Shown here: positions 9,567 through 19,398 of the stretch, piece after piece
Numbering within the stretch: position 1 is the first letter of the stretch
How the letters are laid out: each line of letters starts with the position of its first letter
From: Shewanella sp. VB17
GTDB taxonomy: Bacteria > Pseudomonadota > Gammaproteobacteria > Enterobacterales > Shewanellaceae
Length of the DNA stretch: 64,000 nucleotides
NCBI RefSeq assembly: GCF_013248905.1
Contig: NZ_JABRVS010000001.1
Location: 3,720,001-3,784,000 of the forward strand
Direction of reading: 5' to 3'
Notes under the pieces: generated by a model
Database searches by the model: none
What the model was told of the DNA's origin: nothing
The model's input: only the letters and a program-made list of their open reading frames with translations
Translations under genes and position numbers: made by a program

Positions 9567-9594
9567 TAAATGGTGAACTGCCATTTAAGTCAAG
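9567..9594 (-). promoter_or_regulatory. Heat-shock-like promoter of clpP
   Basis: The minus strand reads CTTGACT (9594-9588), a 12-base spacer, then CACCATTTA (9575-9567), close to the sigma-32 pattern CTTGAAA and CCCCATNTA. TATAAT overlaps the downstream element, so sigma-70 could also use it with a long spacer. Confidence 0.45.
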
Positions 9595-9600
9595 TAAAGC

Positions 9601-10905
9601 TTAACCTTGTTGGGTCGCCTTGTTCATAAATTCTTCAAACTTGACAACTTTCTCGGTCACTTGGGCCGTTTTTAGCAATGCTTCAACCGCTTGTTCTTCA
9701 AGCGCAACATTACGCATGTTTTGCATCATCTCTTGATTACCATTGTAATAGGTAACCACTTCACTTGGATCTTCATATGCAGAAGCCATAGAAGCAATAA
9801 GCGCATTAACACGTTCGTCTTCGGCTTTGAGTTCATTAGTCTTAATGACTTCACCCAATAATAAACCAACTTTAACACGACGTTCAGCTTGTTCGGTAAA
9901 TAAATCAGCTGGTAGTTCAGGCATGTTAGCCGCTTGTTCGCCGAAACGTTGCATGGCTTGCTTACGCAACACTTCTACTTCGCTTTCTACTAATGCCGTT
10001 GGTAATTCAAGTTCATTTTGCTCAAGTAAACCATTAAGCACCTGTTCTTTTACATTGGCTTTAAGTGCTTGTTCAAGTTCACGAGCCATATTTTTACTAA
10101 TTTCAGCTTTAAGTGCTACTAAGCCACCTTCAGCGATACCGAAAAGTGTGGCAAATTCATCATTCACTTCAGGTAAGTTAGCCGCTTGAACTTGGTTCAA
10201 AGTAATGGTGAACTTAGCCAGTTTACCTTTCAAGTTTTCAGCATGGTAATCTTCAGGGAAAGTCACATCAATATCAAACTCTTCACCTGCTTTATGACCT
10301 TCAACCCCGGATTCAAAACCTGGGATCATGCGGCCAGAACCTAATTGAAGTTCGAAATCGTCAGCTTTACCACCTTCGAACTCTTCACCGTCAATAGAAC
10401 CAACGAAGTTAACTTTCGCTTTGTCACCATCTGCAGCAGCACGTTCAACGGCTTCATACGTTGCATGTTGCTTACGCAATGTTTCAATCATGGTATCGAC
10501 GTCAGACTCAGTCACATCAGAAGTGGGTTTTTCAACCACTATCGCATCAAGACCTTGCAACTCAACTTGTGGGTAGATTTCAAAAACAGCAACAAACTGA
10601 AAGCTATCTGTGTCTGATTCACCTGGCACAAATGTAGGTGCACCTGCTGGGTTTAATTTTTCAGCAATGATCGCTTCGACGAAATTACGCTGCATCACTT
10701 CGCCAGTAATATCTTGACGAATCGCAGTACCATAACGCTTATTGATGACACTGACAGGTACTTTTCCTGGGCGGAAACCTGGAAGACGAGCGCGCTTAGC
10801 TTCGTTTTTTAAACTATCGTTTACAGCTTTTTCAATCTGCTCAGCAGGAACAGAAATGGTCAGACGGCGCTCTAGGCCTTGTGTTGTTTCAACTGAAACT
10901 TGCAT
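9601..10905 (-). CDS. tig: Trigger factor, ribosome-associated chaperone
   Basis: Trigger factor binds the ribosome at the peptide exit and folds nascent chains. At 434 residues it nearly matches E. coli (432). It has the ribosome-docking signature [12 protein letters not shown] near residues 44-55, a central FKBP-type isomerase domain (about 150-245, with [20 protein letters not shown]) and a long helical C-terminal chaperone domain. It is the first gene of the tig-clpP-clpX-lon block in minus-strand order. Confidence 0.97.
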   Translation of the reverse strand: MQVSVETTQGLERRLTISVPAEQIEKAVNDSLKNEAKRARLPGFRPGKVPVSVINKRYGTAIRQDITGEVMQRNFVEAIIAEKLNPAGAPTFVPGESDTDSFQFVAVFEIYPQVELQGLDAIVVEKPTSDVTESDVDTMIETLRKQHATYEAVERAAADGDKAKVNFVGSIDGEEFEGGKADDFELQLGSGRMIPGFESGVEGHKAGEEFDIDVTFPEDYHAENLKGKLAKFTITLNQVQAANLPEVNDEFATLFGIAEGGLVALKAEISKNMARELEQALKANVKEQVLNGLLEQNELELPTALVESEVEVLRKQAMQRFGEQAANMPELPADLFTEQAERRVKVGLLLGEVIKTNELKAEDERVNALIASMASAYEDPSEVVTYYNGNQEMMQNMRNVALEEQAVEALLKTAQVTEKVVKFEEFMNKATQQG

Positions 10906-11113
10906 TTTCTTACCTCAAAATAAGTCTAACGTCCTGTGTAATAGTCGAATTTTCAACTATTAAAGTATTCGTTTCTTGATATTAGAAATTAACCAGTCAA
11001 TTCATTTTTTCTGAATTTAGGTCCTAGTCACTCAATCATTAATCATTATCAAGACGAGACATTATAACGACGCTTTACTGCAGAGTCGACCACAAAACGT
11101 GAATTTAAGATGT

Positions 11114-11142
11114 AAAAAAAGCGACCTTAGGTCGCTTTTTTT
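11114..11142 (-). terminator. Rho-independent terminator of the tRNA operon
   Basis: AAAAAAAGCGACC and GGTCGCTTTTTTT form a near-perfect stem just past tRNA-His on the minus strand. The symmetric A/T flanks could also stop plus-strand transcripts. Confidence 0.85.
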
Positions 11143-11159
11143 ACTTTCTTACGAAGAAA

Positions 11160-11236
11160 TGGGGTGACTGATGGGGTTCGAACCCACGACAACCGGAATC
11201 ACAATCCGGGACTCTACCAACTGAGCTACAATCACC
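11160..11236 (-). tRNA. tRNA-His (GTG anticodon)
   Basis: The minus strand folds as a 77-base tRNA with encoded CCA. The acceptor GTGATTG pairs with CAGTCAC, and the extra 5' G (position -1) typical of tRNA-His is present. The anticodon stem CCGGA/TCCGG carries loop TTGTGAT with anticodon GTG, and the T arm contains GTTCGAAC. It is the last gene of the three-tRNA cluster. Confidence 0.97.
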
Positions 11237-11243
11237 ACTGATT

Positions 11244-11320
11244 TGGTGCGCCCGGCAGGATTCGAACCTGCGGCCACCCGCTTAGAAGGCGGGTGCTCTA
11301 TCCAACTGAGCTACGGGCGC
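11244..11320 (-). tRNA. tRNA-Arg (TCT anticodon)
   Basis: This is a 77-base cloverleaf with CCA encoded at 11244-11246. The acceptor GCGCCCG pairs with CGGGCGC. The D arm is TAGCTCAGTTGGATAGAGC, the anticodon loop is CTTCTAA with anticodon TCT, and the T arm is GGTTCGAATCC. It decodes the rare AGA arginine codon. Confidence 0.97.
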
Positions 11321-11409
11321 TAAAAAATTAGTTTTTACTCAAATTTTATGCTTTATCATAAAATTTGTATCTTTCATTTTATTCACTACATACAGCAAAT
11401 AAACAATAT

Positions 11410-11486
<77 letters not shown>

Positions 11487-11571
11487 ATGTCAGATAGAAG
11501 TAATCATTACTTTATCAATCGATTTCTTTCTTAAGCAAGTTTAATAAGGCTTATGCTTGAGAACGGAGCGC

Positions 11572-11600
11572 ATCTTATCTTTTCACCCTAGATGCGTCAA
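11572..11600 (-). promoter_or_regulatory. Promoter of the tRNA-Pro/Arg/His operon
   Basis: On the minus strand TTGACG (11600-11595) and TAAGAT (11577-11572) are separated by 17 bases and followed by a GCGCTCCG discriminator. A GC-rich discriminator is typical of stable-RNA promoters under stringent (ppGpp) control, so such control is inferred. Confidence 0.75.
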
Positions 11601-11838
11601 CGATTTTTTTATAAAGCAATAACACTTGCTCACTTTACCGACTAAAGAGTATAAAACGAGCGAAAAACCAATCACAAAGCGATTAATTTACGCTAGGTAA
11701 CCCCATCACCTATTCGTTCGAAATTATCCGCATATAAGAACTGATTGTTACCTAGGTTATTAAATGACACCACCGCCTTGGCCTGTTAACATGTTATCGA
11801 TTTTCATTATCGCGCCTTATAAAGGATATCCACCCTAG

Positions 11839-12693
11839 ATGACAGCTCAAAGAATCGATGGTAAAGCCATTGCTCAATCCATTCGAATACAGCTCAAAGA
11901 TAAAGTAACTGCCCGCAAAGAAGCAGGCAAAAGAGTACCAGGTTTAGCAGTGATCTTAGTCGGTGCAGATCCAGCCTCTCAAATCTATGTCGGCAGTAAG
12001 CGACGTGCCTGTGAAGAAGTGGGGTTTTTATCACGCTCATACGATTTAGAGTCAAGTACCTCTGAAGCCCAATTACTTTCACTCATCGATGAATGCAATC
12101 AAGATCCTGCAATCGATGGAATATTAATTCAGCTGCCCCTTCCTGCTCATATTGAAGAATCCAAGGTTATCGAACGCATTCGACCAGATAAAGATGTCGA
12201 TGGCTTTCACCCTTATAATGTCGGTCGGCTCGCGCAACGCATACCGGTTTTACGCTCATGTACCCCAATGGGGATAATGACCCTGATTAAATCAACTGGG
12301 ATTGATACTTATGGCTTAGATGCCACCATTGTAGGTGCATCAAATATTGTCGGTCGCCCAATGAGTCTGGAGCTTTTACTTGCAGGCTGTACCACAACAA
12401 CGTGCCATCGATTTACCCGCAATCTCGAACAAAAAGTCAAACAAGCCGATATTGTGGTGGTCGCAGTCGGTAAACCAGGGTTTATTCCTGGGCATTGGAT
12501 TAAACCGGGCGCTTTAGTGATCGATGTGGGCATTAACCGTCTCGAAGATGGTACACTTGTTGGTGATGTTCAATATGATGTTGCTGCTCAACATGCCCGT
12601 TTTATCACGCCAGTGCCTGGCGGTGTAGGTCCCATGACCATTGCAAGCCTGTTAGAAAATACACTGTCAGCTGCAGAGAAGTATCACGATTAG
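11839..12693 (+). CDS. folD: Bifunctional methylenetetrahydrofolate dehydrogenase/cyclohydrolase
   Basis: FolD interconverts 5,10-methylene-THF and 10-formyl-THF using NADP. The 284-residue protein (E. coli 288) contains [13 protein letters not shown] at about 52-64, with the catalytic Lys equivalent to K56, and [27 protein letters not shown] near 99-125. The Rossmann segment has [16 protein letters not shown] near 165-180, and the C-terminus has [19 protein letters not shown]. It is a single plus-strand gene, separated from convergent cysS by a shared terminator. Confidence 0.97.
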   Translation: MTAQRIDGKAIAQSIRIQLKDKVTARKEAGKRVPGLAVILVGADPASQIYVGSKRRACEEVGFLSRSYDLESSTSEAQLLSLIDECNQDPAIDGILIQLPLPAHIEESKVIERIRPDKDVDGFHPYNVGRLAQRIPVLRSCTPMGIMTLIKSTGIDTYGLDATIVGASNIVGRPMSLELLLAGCTTTTCHRFTRNLEQKVKQADIVVVAVGKPGFIPGHWIKPGALVIDVGINRLEDGTLVGDVQYDVAAQHARFITPVPGGVGPMTIASLLENTLSAAEKYHD

Positions 12694-12807
12694 GCACAGT
12701 GCTAACAAACTACATGTTGCTCAACGTATGACCGGACCACACATCGGCATTTAAACACCACACCTTTCCATCCATGGAGTGTGAAGTGGCATCAATGTTC
12801 CTGACAT

Positions 12808-12833
12808 AAAAAGCCTGCAACAGCAGGCTTTTT
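12808..12833. terminator. Bidirectional terminator between folD and cysS
   Basis: AAAAAGCCTGC and GCAGGCTTTTT flank a 4-base loop. The hairpin lies between the stops of convergent folD and cysS and has T runs on both strands. Confidence 0.88.
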
Positions 12834-12847
12834 ATGTATTAACCCAT

Positions 12848-14227
12848 TTACTTTTTACGCCATGTGGTGCCATTAGGACCATCTTCTAAGATCACACCTA
12901 ACGCAGCTAACCCATCACGGGCAACATCAGCAGCAGGCCAATCTTTTTCAACTCTCGCTCTATTACGCTCAACGATAAGTGCTTCAACCTGAGCCACTTC
13001 ATCATCATTATGTTCACCTTTAAAAAAAGTGCTCACATCCTGCTCTAATAAACCAAGCACCCCAGCTAACTCTTTTAAGCGCACAGCAAGGGCTGATGCT
13101 TGAGCAAGATCGGTGATTTTCAAGCTATTTATCTCACGCACCATATCAAATAAAACAGAATACGCTTCCGGTGTATTAAAATCATCGTCCATCGCCAACG
13201 TAAACGTAGACACGTAACCCTCAGCAGCTGCGGGCGCCACCGTTAAATCCAAATCTTTAAGTGCTGTGTATAAACGCGCTAATGCCGACTTCGCTTGTTT
13301 AAGATTATCTTCACAATAATTTAATTGGCTACGATAATGACCAGACAGCAGAAAGTAACGAATAGTTTCAGGATCATAATGCGCCAATACATCCCTAATA
13401 GTAAAAAAATTATTAAGAGATTTAGACATTTTCTCTTTATCAACCATCACCATGCCTGTGTGCATCCAATAATTGACATAGGGAGTATTATGAGTACAGC
13501 AAGATTGTGCAATTTCATTTTCATGATGAGGAAACTGAAGATCTGAGCCACCGCCATGAATATCGAAATGTTGACCAAGATGCTTACTGTTCATGGCAGA
13601 GCATTCGATATGCCAACCTGGACGTCCAGGCCCCCATGGCGACTCCCATGTAGGCTCACCGGGCTTAGACATTTTCCATAACACAAAATCCATAGGATCG
13701 CGTTTGGTGTCTTCAACTTCAACACGCGCTCCTGCTTGAAGCTGGGTTAAATCTTGCCCTGACAAACGCCCATATTGTGGATATGACGTAACACTAAACA
13801 AGACATCACCATTCGCTGACACATAAGCATGATCCTTGTCGATAAGTGTTGTCACCATCTCGATGATGTCAGCAATATGTAAGGTCGCTCTTGGTTCTAT
13901 ATCAGGGCGGTGCATATTTAACGAATCAAAATCTCGGTGCATTTCACCAATCAAACGTGCCGTCAGTGAGTCACAGCTTTCATTATTTTCAGCAGCGCGC
14001 TTAATGATTTTATCGTCAACATCGGTGATGTTACGTACAAAATTGACGTCAAAACCTGAATAACGTAAATACCTTACAATCATGTCGAAAGCAACAAAAG
14101 TACGCCCGTGACCAATATGACATAGGTCATAGATGGTGATCCCACACACATACATACCCACTTTACCGGGCTGTAATGGTTTGAATTCCTCTTTTTGGCG
14201 GGTCAGGCTGTTGTATAGCTTCAACAT
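12848..14227 (-). CDS. cysS: Cysteinyl-tRNA synthetase
   Basis: This class I synthetase charges tRNA-Cys. It has 459 residues (E. coli 461). The HIGH motif appears as CHIGHGRT near 35-42 and KMSKS as [11 protein letters not shown] near 265-275. Cys28 (YVCGITIYD), Cys near 209 (HIECSAM), a His and a Glu in [18 protein letters not shown] match the conserved zinc site that discriminates cysteine. It is transcribed divergently from ppiB. Confidence 0.98.
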   Translation of the reverse strand: MLKLYNSLTRQKEEFKPLQPGKVGMYVCGITIYDLCHIGHGRTFVAFDMIVRYLRYSGFDVNFVRNITDVDDKIIKRAAENNESCDSLTARLIGEMHRDFDSLNMHRPDIEPRATLHIADIIEMVTTLIDKDHAYVSANGDVLFSVTSYPQYGRLSGQDLTQLQAGARVEVEDTKRDPMDFVLWKMSKPGEPTWESPWGPGRPGWHIECSAMNSKHLGQHFDIHGGGSDLQFPHHENEIAQSCCTHNTPYVNYWMHTGMVMVDKEKMSKSLNNFFTIRDVLAHYDPETIRYFLLSGHYRSQLNYCEDNLKQAKSALARLYTALKDLDLTVAPAAAEGYVSTFTLAMDDDFNTPEAYSVLFDMVREINSLKITDLAQASALAVRLKELAGVLGLLEQDVSTFFKGEHNDDEVAQVEALIVERNRARVEKDWPAADVARDGLAALGVILEDGPNGTTWRKK

Positions 14228-14407
14228 CGATATTCTCTTCTACGAAAAACAAATAAAATGGTCAACTAGTCTATCATTGGCAAACAGGTGCTTCCATTAG
14301 TTTTAAGCCTTAGCGGTGTGATTATTCATGCTTAGCACTTTAAGCCCCTGTGTATTTACGTTAGAATCCTGTCACTATTTATATTTTCCCCATATGAGAA
14401 TCTAATC

Positions 14408-14908
14408 ATGATCACGCTTCATACCAATCACGGTGATATCGTCCTCACTCTCGAAACAGAAAAAGCCCCAAACACAGCAGCTAATTTCACTAAATATGTT
14501 AAAGAAGGCTTCTTTGATAGCACTATTTTTCACCGAGTTATTGACGGTTTCATGATCCAAGGTGGCGGATTTACTGAAGATATGACCCAAAAAGAAAATG
14601 GTGAAACCATCAAAAATGAAGCCAATAATGGTTTATCTAATGTGATTGGTACTGTGGCAATGGCAAGAACCTCTGATCCACATTCAGCAACTGCTCAGTT
14701 CTTTATCAACATTAACGATAATACTTTCCTTGATTTTACATCTGAGACTGCTCAAGGTTGGGGTTACTGTGTATTTGGTAAAGTCACTGCTGGTATGGAT
14801 GTTGTCAATAAAATCAAAACGGTTAACACTGGTAATAATGGCATGCATCAAGATGTGCCTCTTGAAGCCGTGATTATCGAAAAAGTCACCATGACTGACG
14901 CTGAATAA
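14408..14908 (+). CDS. ppiB: Cytoplasmic peptidyl-prolyl isomerase B (cyclophilin)
   Basis: This 166-residue single-domain cyclophilin matches E. coli PpiB (164). The active-site block [19 protein letters not shown] (about 38-56) contains the catalytic Arg, and the [19 protein letters not shown] segment (about 84-102) lines the proline pocket. There is no signal peptide, so it is cytoplasmic. lpxH starts 9 bases after the stop, so the two form an operon. Confidence 0.96.
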   Translation: MITLHTNHGDIVLTLETEKAPNTAANFTKYVKEGFFDSTIFHRVIDGFMIQGGGFTEDMTQKENGETIKNEANNGLSNVIGTVAMARTSDPHSATAQFFININDNTFLDFTSETAQGWGYCVFGKVTAGMDVVNKIKTVNTGNNGMHQDVPLEAVIIEKVTMTDAE

Positions 14909-14917
14909 GTCTGTTTA

Positions 14918-15658
14918 ATGCGTACACTTTTTATTGGCGATCTGCACTTAGCGGCTGATCGCCCTGATATCACTACCGCATTCACTCACTTCCTTGATAC
15001 AGAACTCAATGATGTCGACGCCCTGTATATTTTAGGGGATCTCTTTGAAGTGTGGATTGGTGATGACATTGCTGAGCCTTTTGCACTTGAACTGGCAGCA
15101 AAGCTAAAAGTTATCTCTACTCGCCTGCCTATTTACTATCTCCATGGCAACAGAGATTTTCTTATCGGCAATGCATACGCAAAACAATCTGGAATGATAT
15201 TATTACCCGAAATTCACTCACTGAATTTGTATGGCGTACCAACCATTATTCTTCATGGTGACAGTTTATGTACGCTAGATAAGGCCTATCAGAGATTCAG
15301 GTGCTTTAGAAACCTAACATTGGCAAAATGGCTCTATTGTAAGCTGCCTCAGCAAACTCGCAGGAACATTGCTCGTAATATCCGCGATAAGAGTACGCAA
15401 AGCAACCAGCGTAAAAGTGTACACATCATGGATGTAGAAACTGAGGCCGTCAATGCATTGCTGGAGCAAACAAACAGTGTACAAATGATCCATGGCCATA
15501 CTCATCGACCTAATGTACATATTATTGAAACCCACTCTGGCATTGCAAAAAAGCGAATTGTCGTTGGCGACTGGTATGAACAAACCAGTGTGCTTAGTGT
15601 CAGTGCTAATAACATCAATCTATCAAGCAGGCCACTGGTAACTGAGTCGGCTCTCTAG
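14918..15658 (+). CDS. lpxH: UDP-2,3-diacylglucosamine diphosphatase LpxH
   Basis: LpxH hydrolyses UDP-2,3-diacylglucosamine to lipid X and UMP in lipid A synthesis, acting at the inner membrane surface. The 246-residue protein (E. coli 240) shows the calcineurin-like metallophosphatase set: DLHL (8-11), [11 protein letters not shown] (40-50), GNRDF (80-84), a His in LHGDSL and HGHTHRP (about 194-200). It follows ppiB by 9 bases. Its end overlaps the miaE stop by 4 bases in a convergent layout. Confidence 0.96.
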   Translation: MRTLFIGDLHLAADRPDITTAFTHFLDTELNDVDALYILGDLFEVWIGDDIAEPFALELAAKLKVISTRLPIYYLHGNRDFLIGNAYAKQSGMILLPEIHSLNLYGVPTIILHGDSLCTLDKAYQRFRCFRNLTLAKWLYCKLPQQTRRNIARNIRDKSTQSNQRKSVHIMDVETEAVNALLEQTNSVQMIHGHTHRPNVHIIETHSGIAKKRIVVGDWYEQTSVLSVSANNINLSSRPLVTESAL

Positions 15659-16434
15659 TCTTTCTCGACCCCTTGGGCACCGCTGTGGAAATTAAACTCA
15701 TGATCAATTGCAGTGATAAGCTCTGCCTCTCGTGCTCCAATAATAGCCACCCGCTCACTGATATCGACAGTGGCTATTGCTTCAGCTAATACTAAATAAT
15801 CTTGGTAATGCCTCGCCTCAGAACGTAATAAAGAAACATAGAATTTATTAAGCACTTCATCCAAATGCGGCGCAAGTTTAGCAAAGCGTTCACACGATCT
15901 CGCTTCAATAAAAGCCCCAATAATCAATTTGTCTATCATGCTGGCAGGCTCATGAGTACGCACCAATTTCATCATTCCTTTTGCATATCGTCCCGCCCTG
16001 CGATTTTCATAAGGAATATTCCTTGCATGCATAATCGCTAATACTTGCTCAAAATGATGAAACTCTTCTTTGATAAGTCTGACCATTTTACTGATTAGCA
16101 CACTCCCCTGCTCAAAGCCTTGCTTAGCAACAAATTCAATGGCGACATCATTTTTTTTACTGTTGTTGACTAAAAAATCGGCGACGTTACTATCTTTGCC
16201 ATACACAAAGTCTTCATACGGTTTGGCCCATTGCAACAAAAGTGTGCCACTGTCCTTATCAAGAGCATACTTTCTCATCAAAAACATCGCGGTTTGCGCT
16301 GCTTTTAACTCACAATTACAGTGATCGATTAATAAAGTAGCTAAATTTTCAGGCTTGATTGCAGCTGCAATCCAGCTATCGGGTGTGTCACATTTAAGAA
16401 AGGCGTGTATTGGAGCTAATAATTCTGAGTACAT
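15655..16434 (-). CDS. miaE: tRNA-(ms2io6A37) hydroxylase MiaE
   Basis: MiaE is a diiron monooxygenase that hydroxylates the isopentenyl group of 2-methylthio-N6-isopentenyladenosine at tRNA position 37. The 259-residue protein is mostly helical, with ferritin-like ligands in [11 protein letters not shown] (about 116-126), [11 protein letters not shown] (about 171-181) and [13 protein letters not shown]. Its distribution in gammaproteobacteria and its length fit the family. It converges on lpxH with a 4-base overlap. Confidence 0.93.
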   Translation of the reverse strand: MYSELLAPIHAFLKCDTPDSWIAAAIKPENLATLLIDHCNCELKAAQTAMFLMRKYALDKDSGTLLLQWAKPYEDFVYGKDSNVADFLVNNSKKNDVAIEFVAKQGFEQGSVLISKMVRLIKEEFHHFEQVLAIMHARNIPYENRRAGRYAKGMMKLVRTHEPASMIDKLIIGAFIEARSCERFAKLAPHLDEVLNKFYVSLLRSEARHYQDYLVLAEAIATVDISERVAIIGAREAELITAIDHEFNFHSGAQGVEKD

Positions 16435-16898
16435 ACTTCTGCTTAAGATGATGAAGAGTTAATCCGCTAGGGCTATTTTATCAGGATATCGTTTCGCGAA
16501 ATAGAGCGCTATCGTGATCTTTAACATCTTCAGGGAAAAATTATCTCACTCGAACATGTACTGGTTACTCAAGCTGAAATAATGGCATATTTATCCCTTT
16601 TTTATTTTATCTACTTGTCTATAAAAATAAAGTTTACCTGATTAACGTTATCAAATAGATTGAATTTAACAAGTAAACAACAAAGTTGCTTGACTCGCCC
16701 CCTTTTTTGTTCAATAAATAAGCTTGTAGCATCCCTATATGTTCACTGAACATTGATAGGTGAGGTGTCGTGAGCCGTACGGTCTTTGGCAATGACCAAA
16801 GGCCAATACTCAAAAAACAATAATCATCGTATTTGAGTGTCAAGGGTTCGTCTGCAGTTTGGCGAGCAAAAAAGTTAAGCTAAACAAGGATAATTATA
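16435..16898. other. Intergenic region upstream of the Yip1-family gene
   Basis: This 464-base gap contains no convincing gene. The only distinctive element is a perfect 15-base palindrome at 16739-16753. A short minus-strand frame at 16634-16843 has no ribosome site or family resemblance. A ribosome site for the next gene (AAGGA) lies at the right edge. Confidence 0.4.
16739..16753. promoter_or_regulatory. Candidate operator palindrome
   Basis: ATGTTCA-C-TGAACAT is a perfect 15-base inverted repeat, 145 bases upstream of the Yip1-family gene. It has the size and symmetry of a dimeric repressor site. The regulator is unknown. Confidence 0.35.
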
Positions 16899-17498
16899 AT
16901 GATATTGAATCACTTAATGGGGTTATACACACACCCAAAAGAAGAGTGGCACGCAATTGAGCAAAATCATGAGGCACTAAAAAGCAGTCTGAGTCATGTG
17001 TTATTAGTTGCACTCATTCCTGTGATCTGCACTTTTATTGCCTCCACAGAAATAGGCTGGAATTTAGGGGTTGGTGAGCCACTATTCTTAACACAACAAA
17101 GCGCTATATTAATGTCTGTAGGCATGTACTTTGGATTGATTGCAGGCGTATTAGCCTTAGCCTACCTGTCATTTTGGATGGCAAAGACCTTTGATGCCGA
17201 TCCCAGTTTTACGCAAGCGTTAGAGCTCGCCTCCTATACCGCAACACCACTGTTTATGGTTGGCTTAGCCGCATTTTATCCTGCGATATGGTTTGTCATG
17301 CTCGTGGGCCTACTTGGGTTAACTTATTCAGTTTATCTGCTTTATACTGGTGTCCCTATTATTATGAATATCCCGGAAGAAAAAGGATTTATTTACGCAA
17401 GTTCGGTTGTGACAGCAGGCTTAGTGTTACTCGTTGCTCTGATGGCTTCAAGCGTCATATTATGGAGCATGGGGCTAGGTCCAATACATCAGTCATAA
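16899..17498 (+). CDS. Yip1-family inner membrane protein
   Basis: This 199-residue integral membrane protein has five predicted helices at about 30-50, 68-93, 107-128, 131-150 and 163-190. It starts with a short cytoplasmic segment (GLYTHPKEEWHAIEQ) typical of bacterial Yip1-domain proteins, which are widespread and largely uncharacterised. A motif YTHPKEEW at the N-terminus and SYTATPLFMVGLAAFYPAIW in the middle match the family pattern. It is a single gene with a strong downstream terminator, and its function is unknown. Confidence 0.85.
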   Translation: MILNHLMGLYTHPKEEWHAIEQNHEALKSSLSHVLLVALIPVICTFIASTEIGWNLGVGEPLFLTQQSAILMSVGMYFGLIAGVLALAYLSFWMAKTFDADPSFTQALELASYTATPLFMVGLAAFYPAIWFVMLVGLLGLTYSVYLLYTGVPIIMNIPEEKGFIYASSVVTAGLVLLVALMASSVILWSMGLGPIHQS

Positions 17499-17506
17499 AC
17501 AGATGT

Positions 17507-17539
17507 AAAAAAGGCTTTAGCAAACGCTAAAGCCTTTTT
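17507..17539. terminator. Bidirectional terminator between the Yip1 gene and glnS
   Basis: AAAAAGGCTTTAGC and GCTAAAGCCTTTTT form a 14-base perfect stem around AAAC, between the convergent stops at 17498 and 17563. Confidence 0.9.
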
Positions 17540-17562
17540 ACGGTAATATCATCAAATGATAA

Positions 17563-19233
17563 TTACTGTGATGAATCTCTTAAGGCAACCGTCAAATTGA
17601 AGACTAAACTGTCTGCCGTTGAATCTTTACTGTCGGCGCAGAAGTAACCTTCACGCTCAAACTGATAAGCATGTTCAGCTTCTGCATTAACAAGATTGGC
17701 TTCCACCAAACCATGAGCGATCACCAAGGAATTAGGATTAATAACCTCATCAACCGTCTCCGCAGCAGCTGGGTTGGGATCGGTAAATAAACGCTCATAA
17801 AGACGAAATTCTGCCGGTTTAGCCGTTGTCGCTTCAACCCAATGAATCACCCCTTTGACTTTACGACCATCTGAGGGGTTTTTCCCTAATGTTTCGTCAT
17901 CATAGTGACAGTAAATCGTGGTAATATTACCGTCAGCATCTTTATCACAACGCTCAGCTTTGATCACATAGGCGTTACGTAAACGCACCTCTTTACCTTG
18001 CACTAAACGCTTGTACTTTTTATTGGCCTCTTCACGAAAATCATCAGCATCAATATAAATCTCGCGACCAAATGCTAACTCACGCGTTCCCATCACGTCG
18101 TGACTCGGGTGCACCGGAGCATTCAAAGTCTCGATTTGACCTTCAGGGTAATTTTCAATGATCACTTTAACCGGATGGATCACAGCCATAGCACGCGGTG
18201 CTTTATCATTAAGCTCCTCACGGATACATGCATCTAGCATCGCCACTTCTATCATGTTTTCTTGCTTAGTGACGCCGATGCGTAAGCAAAATTCACGAAT
18301 AGAGGCCGCTGTATAACCACGGCGACGAAGACCTGCTATCGTTGGCATACGTGGGTCATCCCAACCTTGAACAAGGTTACGCACCACAAGATCATTTAGT
18401 TTACGTTTAGACATTAAGGTGTATTCAAGGTTTAACCGAGAGAATTCATATTGCCGTGTGCGGTCTGGTGTCTGAAAATCATGTAAGTTGTCCAATACCC
18501 AATCATACAAACGGCGGTTATCTTGAAACTCTAATGAACACAAAGAATGGCTAATATGCTCAATCGCATCTGAAATACAATGCGTAAAGTCATACATAGG
18601 ATAAATGCACCACTTATCACCCGTTTGATGGTGGTGGGCAAAACGGACACGATAAATAATCGGATCTCGCATACACATAAAAGATGACGCCATATCGATT
18701 TTAGCGCGAAGTGAACATTCACCTTCTTTGTAGTCGCCTTTACGCATTTTTTCGAACAGCTCAAGGTTCTCTTCGACAGACACATCCCGATAAGGACTGT
18801 CCTTACCAGGCTCTGTTAATGTACCACGATATTCACGAGTCTCATCAGCATTGAGAAAACAGACATAGGCTAACCCTTTAGTGATCAACTCTATCGCGTA
18901 TTGATGCAGCTTATCAAAATAGTTAGATGAATAACGAATATCACCATCCCATTGAAAACCTAACCATGTCACGTCTTCCTGAATGGAATGAACATAATTA
19001 ATATCTTCTTTCTCAGGATTGGTATCATCGAAACGTAAATTACACTGACCGTTATAATCTTTTGCTATGCCAAAATTCAAGCAGATAGATTTAGCGTGAC
19101 CAATATGAAGAAAACCATTTGGCTCAGGTGGAAAACGAGTATGCACACTAGTATGCTTACCGCTTTCAAGATCTTCATTTACAATACTACGAATGAAGTT
19201 ACTAGGACGAACTTCGCTGTCCACATGGCTCAT
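17563..19233 (-). CDS. glnS: Glutaminyl-tRNA synthetase
   Basis: This class I synthetase charges tRNA-Gln. It is 556 residues (E. coli 554) when started at MSHVDSEV (19233), which has a good ribosome site (AGAGGGATCAC). A frame-open extension to 19254 has none. The HIGH-type motif is [14 protein letters not shown] (about 35-48), KMSKS is MSKRK near 267-271, and the C-terminal beta-barrel anticodon domain follows. Its presence means the organism charges Gln directly rather than through GatCAB. Confidence 0.98.
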   Translation of the reverse strand: MSHVDSEVRPSNFIRSIVNEDLESGKHTSVHTRFPPEPNGFLHIGHAKSICLNFGIAKDYNGQCNLRFDDTNPEKEDINYVHSIQEDVTWLGFQWDGDIRYSSNYFDKLHQYAIELITKGLAYVCFLNADETREYRGTLTEPGKDSPYRDVSVEENLELFEKMRKGDYKEGECSLRAKIDMASSFMCMRDPIIYRVRFAHHHQTGDKWCIYPMYDFTHCISDAIEHISHSLCSLEFQDNRRLYDWVLDNLHDFQTPDRTRQYEFSRLNLEYTLMSKRKLNDLVVRNLVQGWDDPRMPTIAGLRRRGYTAASIREFCLRIGVTKQENMIEVAMLDACIREELNDKAPRAMAVIHPVKVIIENYPEGQIETLNAPVHPSHDVMGTRELAFGREIYIDADDFREEANKKYKRLVQGKEVRLRNAYVIKAERCDKDADGNITTIYCHYDDETLGKNPSDGRKVKGVIHWVEATTAKPAEFRLYERLFTDPNPAAAETVDEVINPNSLVIAHGLVEANLVNAEAEHAYQFEREGYFCADSKDSTADSLVFNLTVALRDSSQ

Positions 19234-19346
19234 GTGATCCCTCTTAAAGAACAATATATTTTGATGTGATTAAAAATATCATCCTATATCTCACACCGAG
19301 ATACAACGCTTGATACAGAAATAATTAACACTAAGCTTAATAAAAC

Positions 19347-19375
19347 AAAAAAGCAGCGATAAACGCTGCTTTTTA
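19347..19375 (-). terminator. Rho-independent terminator after feoB
   Basis: AAAAGCAGCG and CGCTGCTTTT pair around ATAAA, followed on the minus strand by T-rich sequence. It lies between the feoB stop and glnS. Confidence 0.85.
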
Positions 19376-19398
19376 ATCCGATTAGAGGCAGTAAAATG

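Noticed and set aside
16634..16843. 69-codon minus-strand frame before the Yip1-family gene
   Set aside because: There is no start signal and no motif, and it overlaps a probable operator region.
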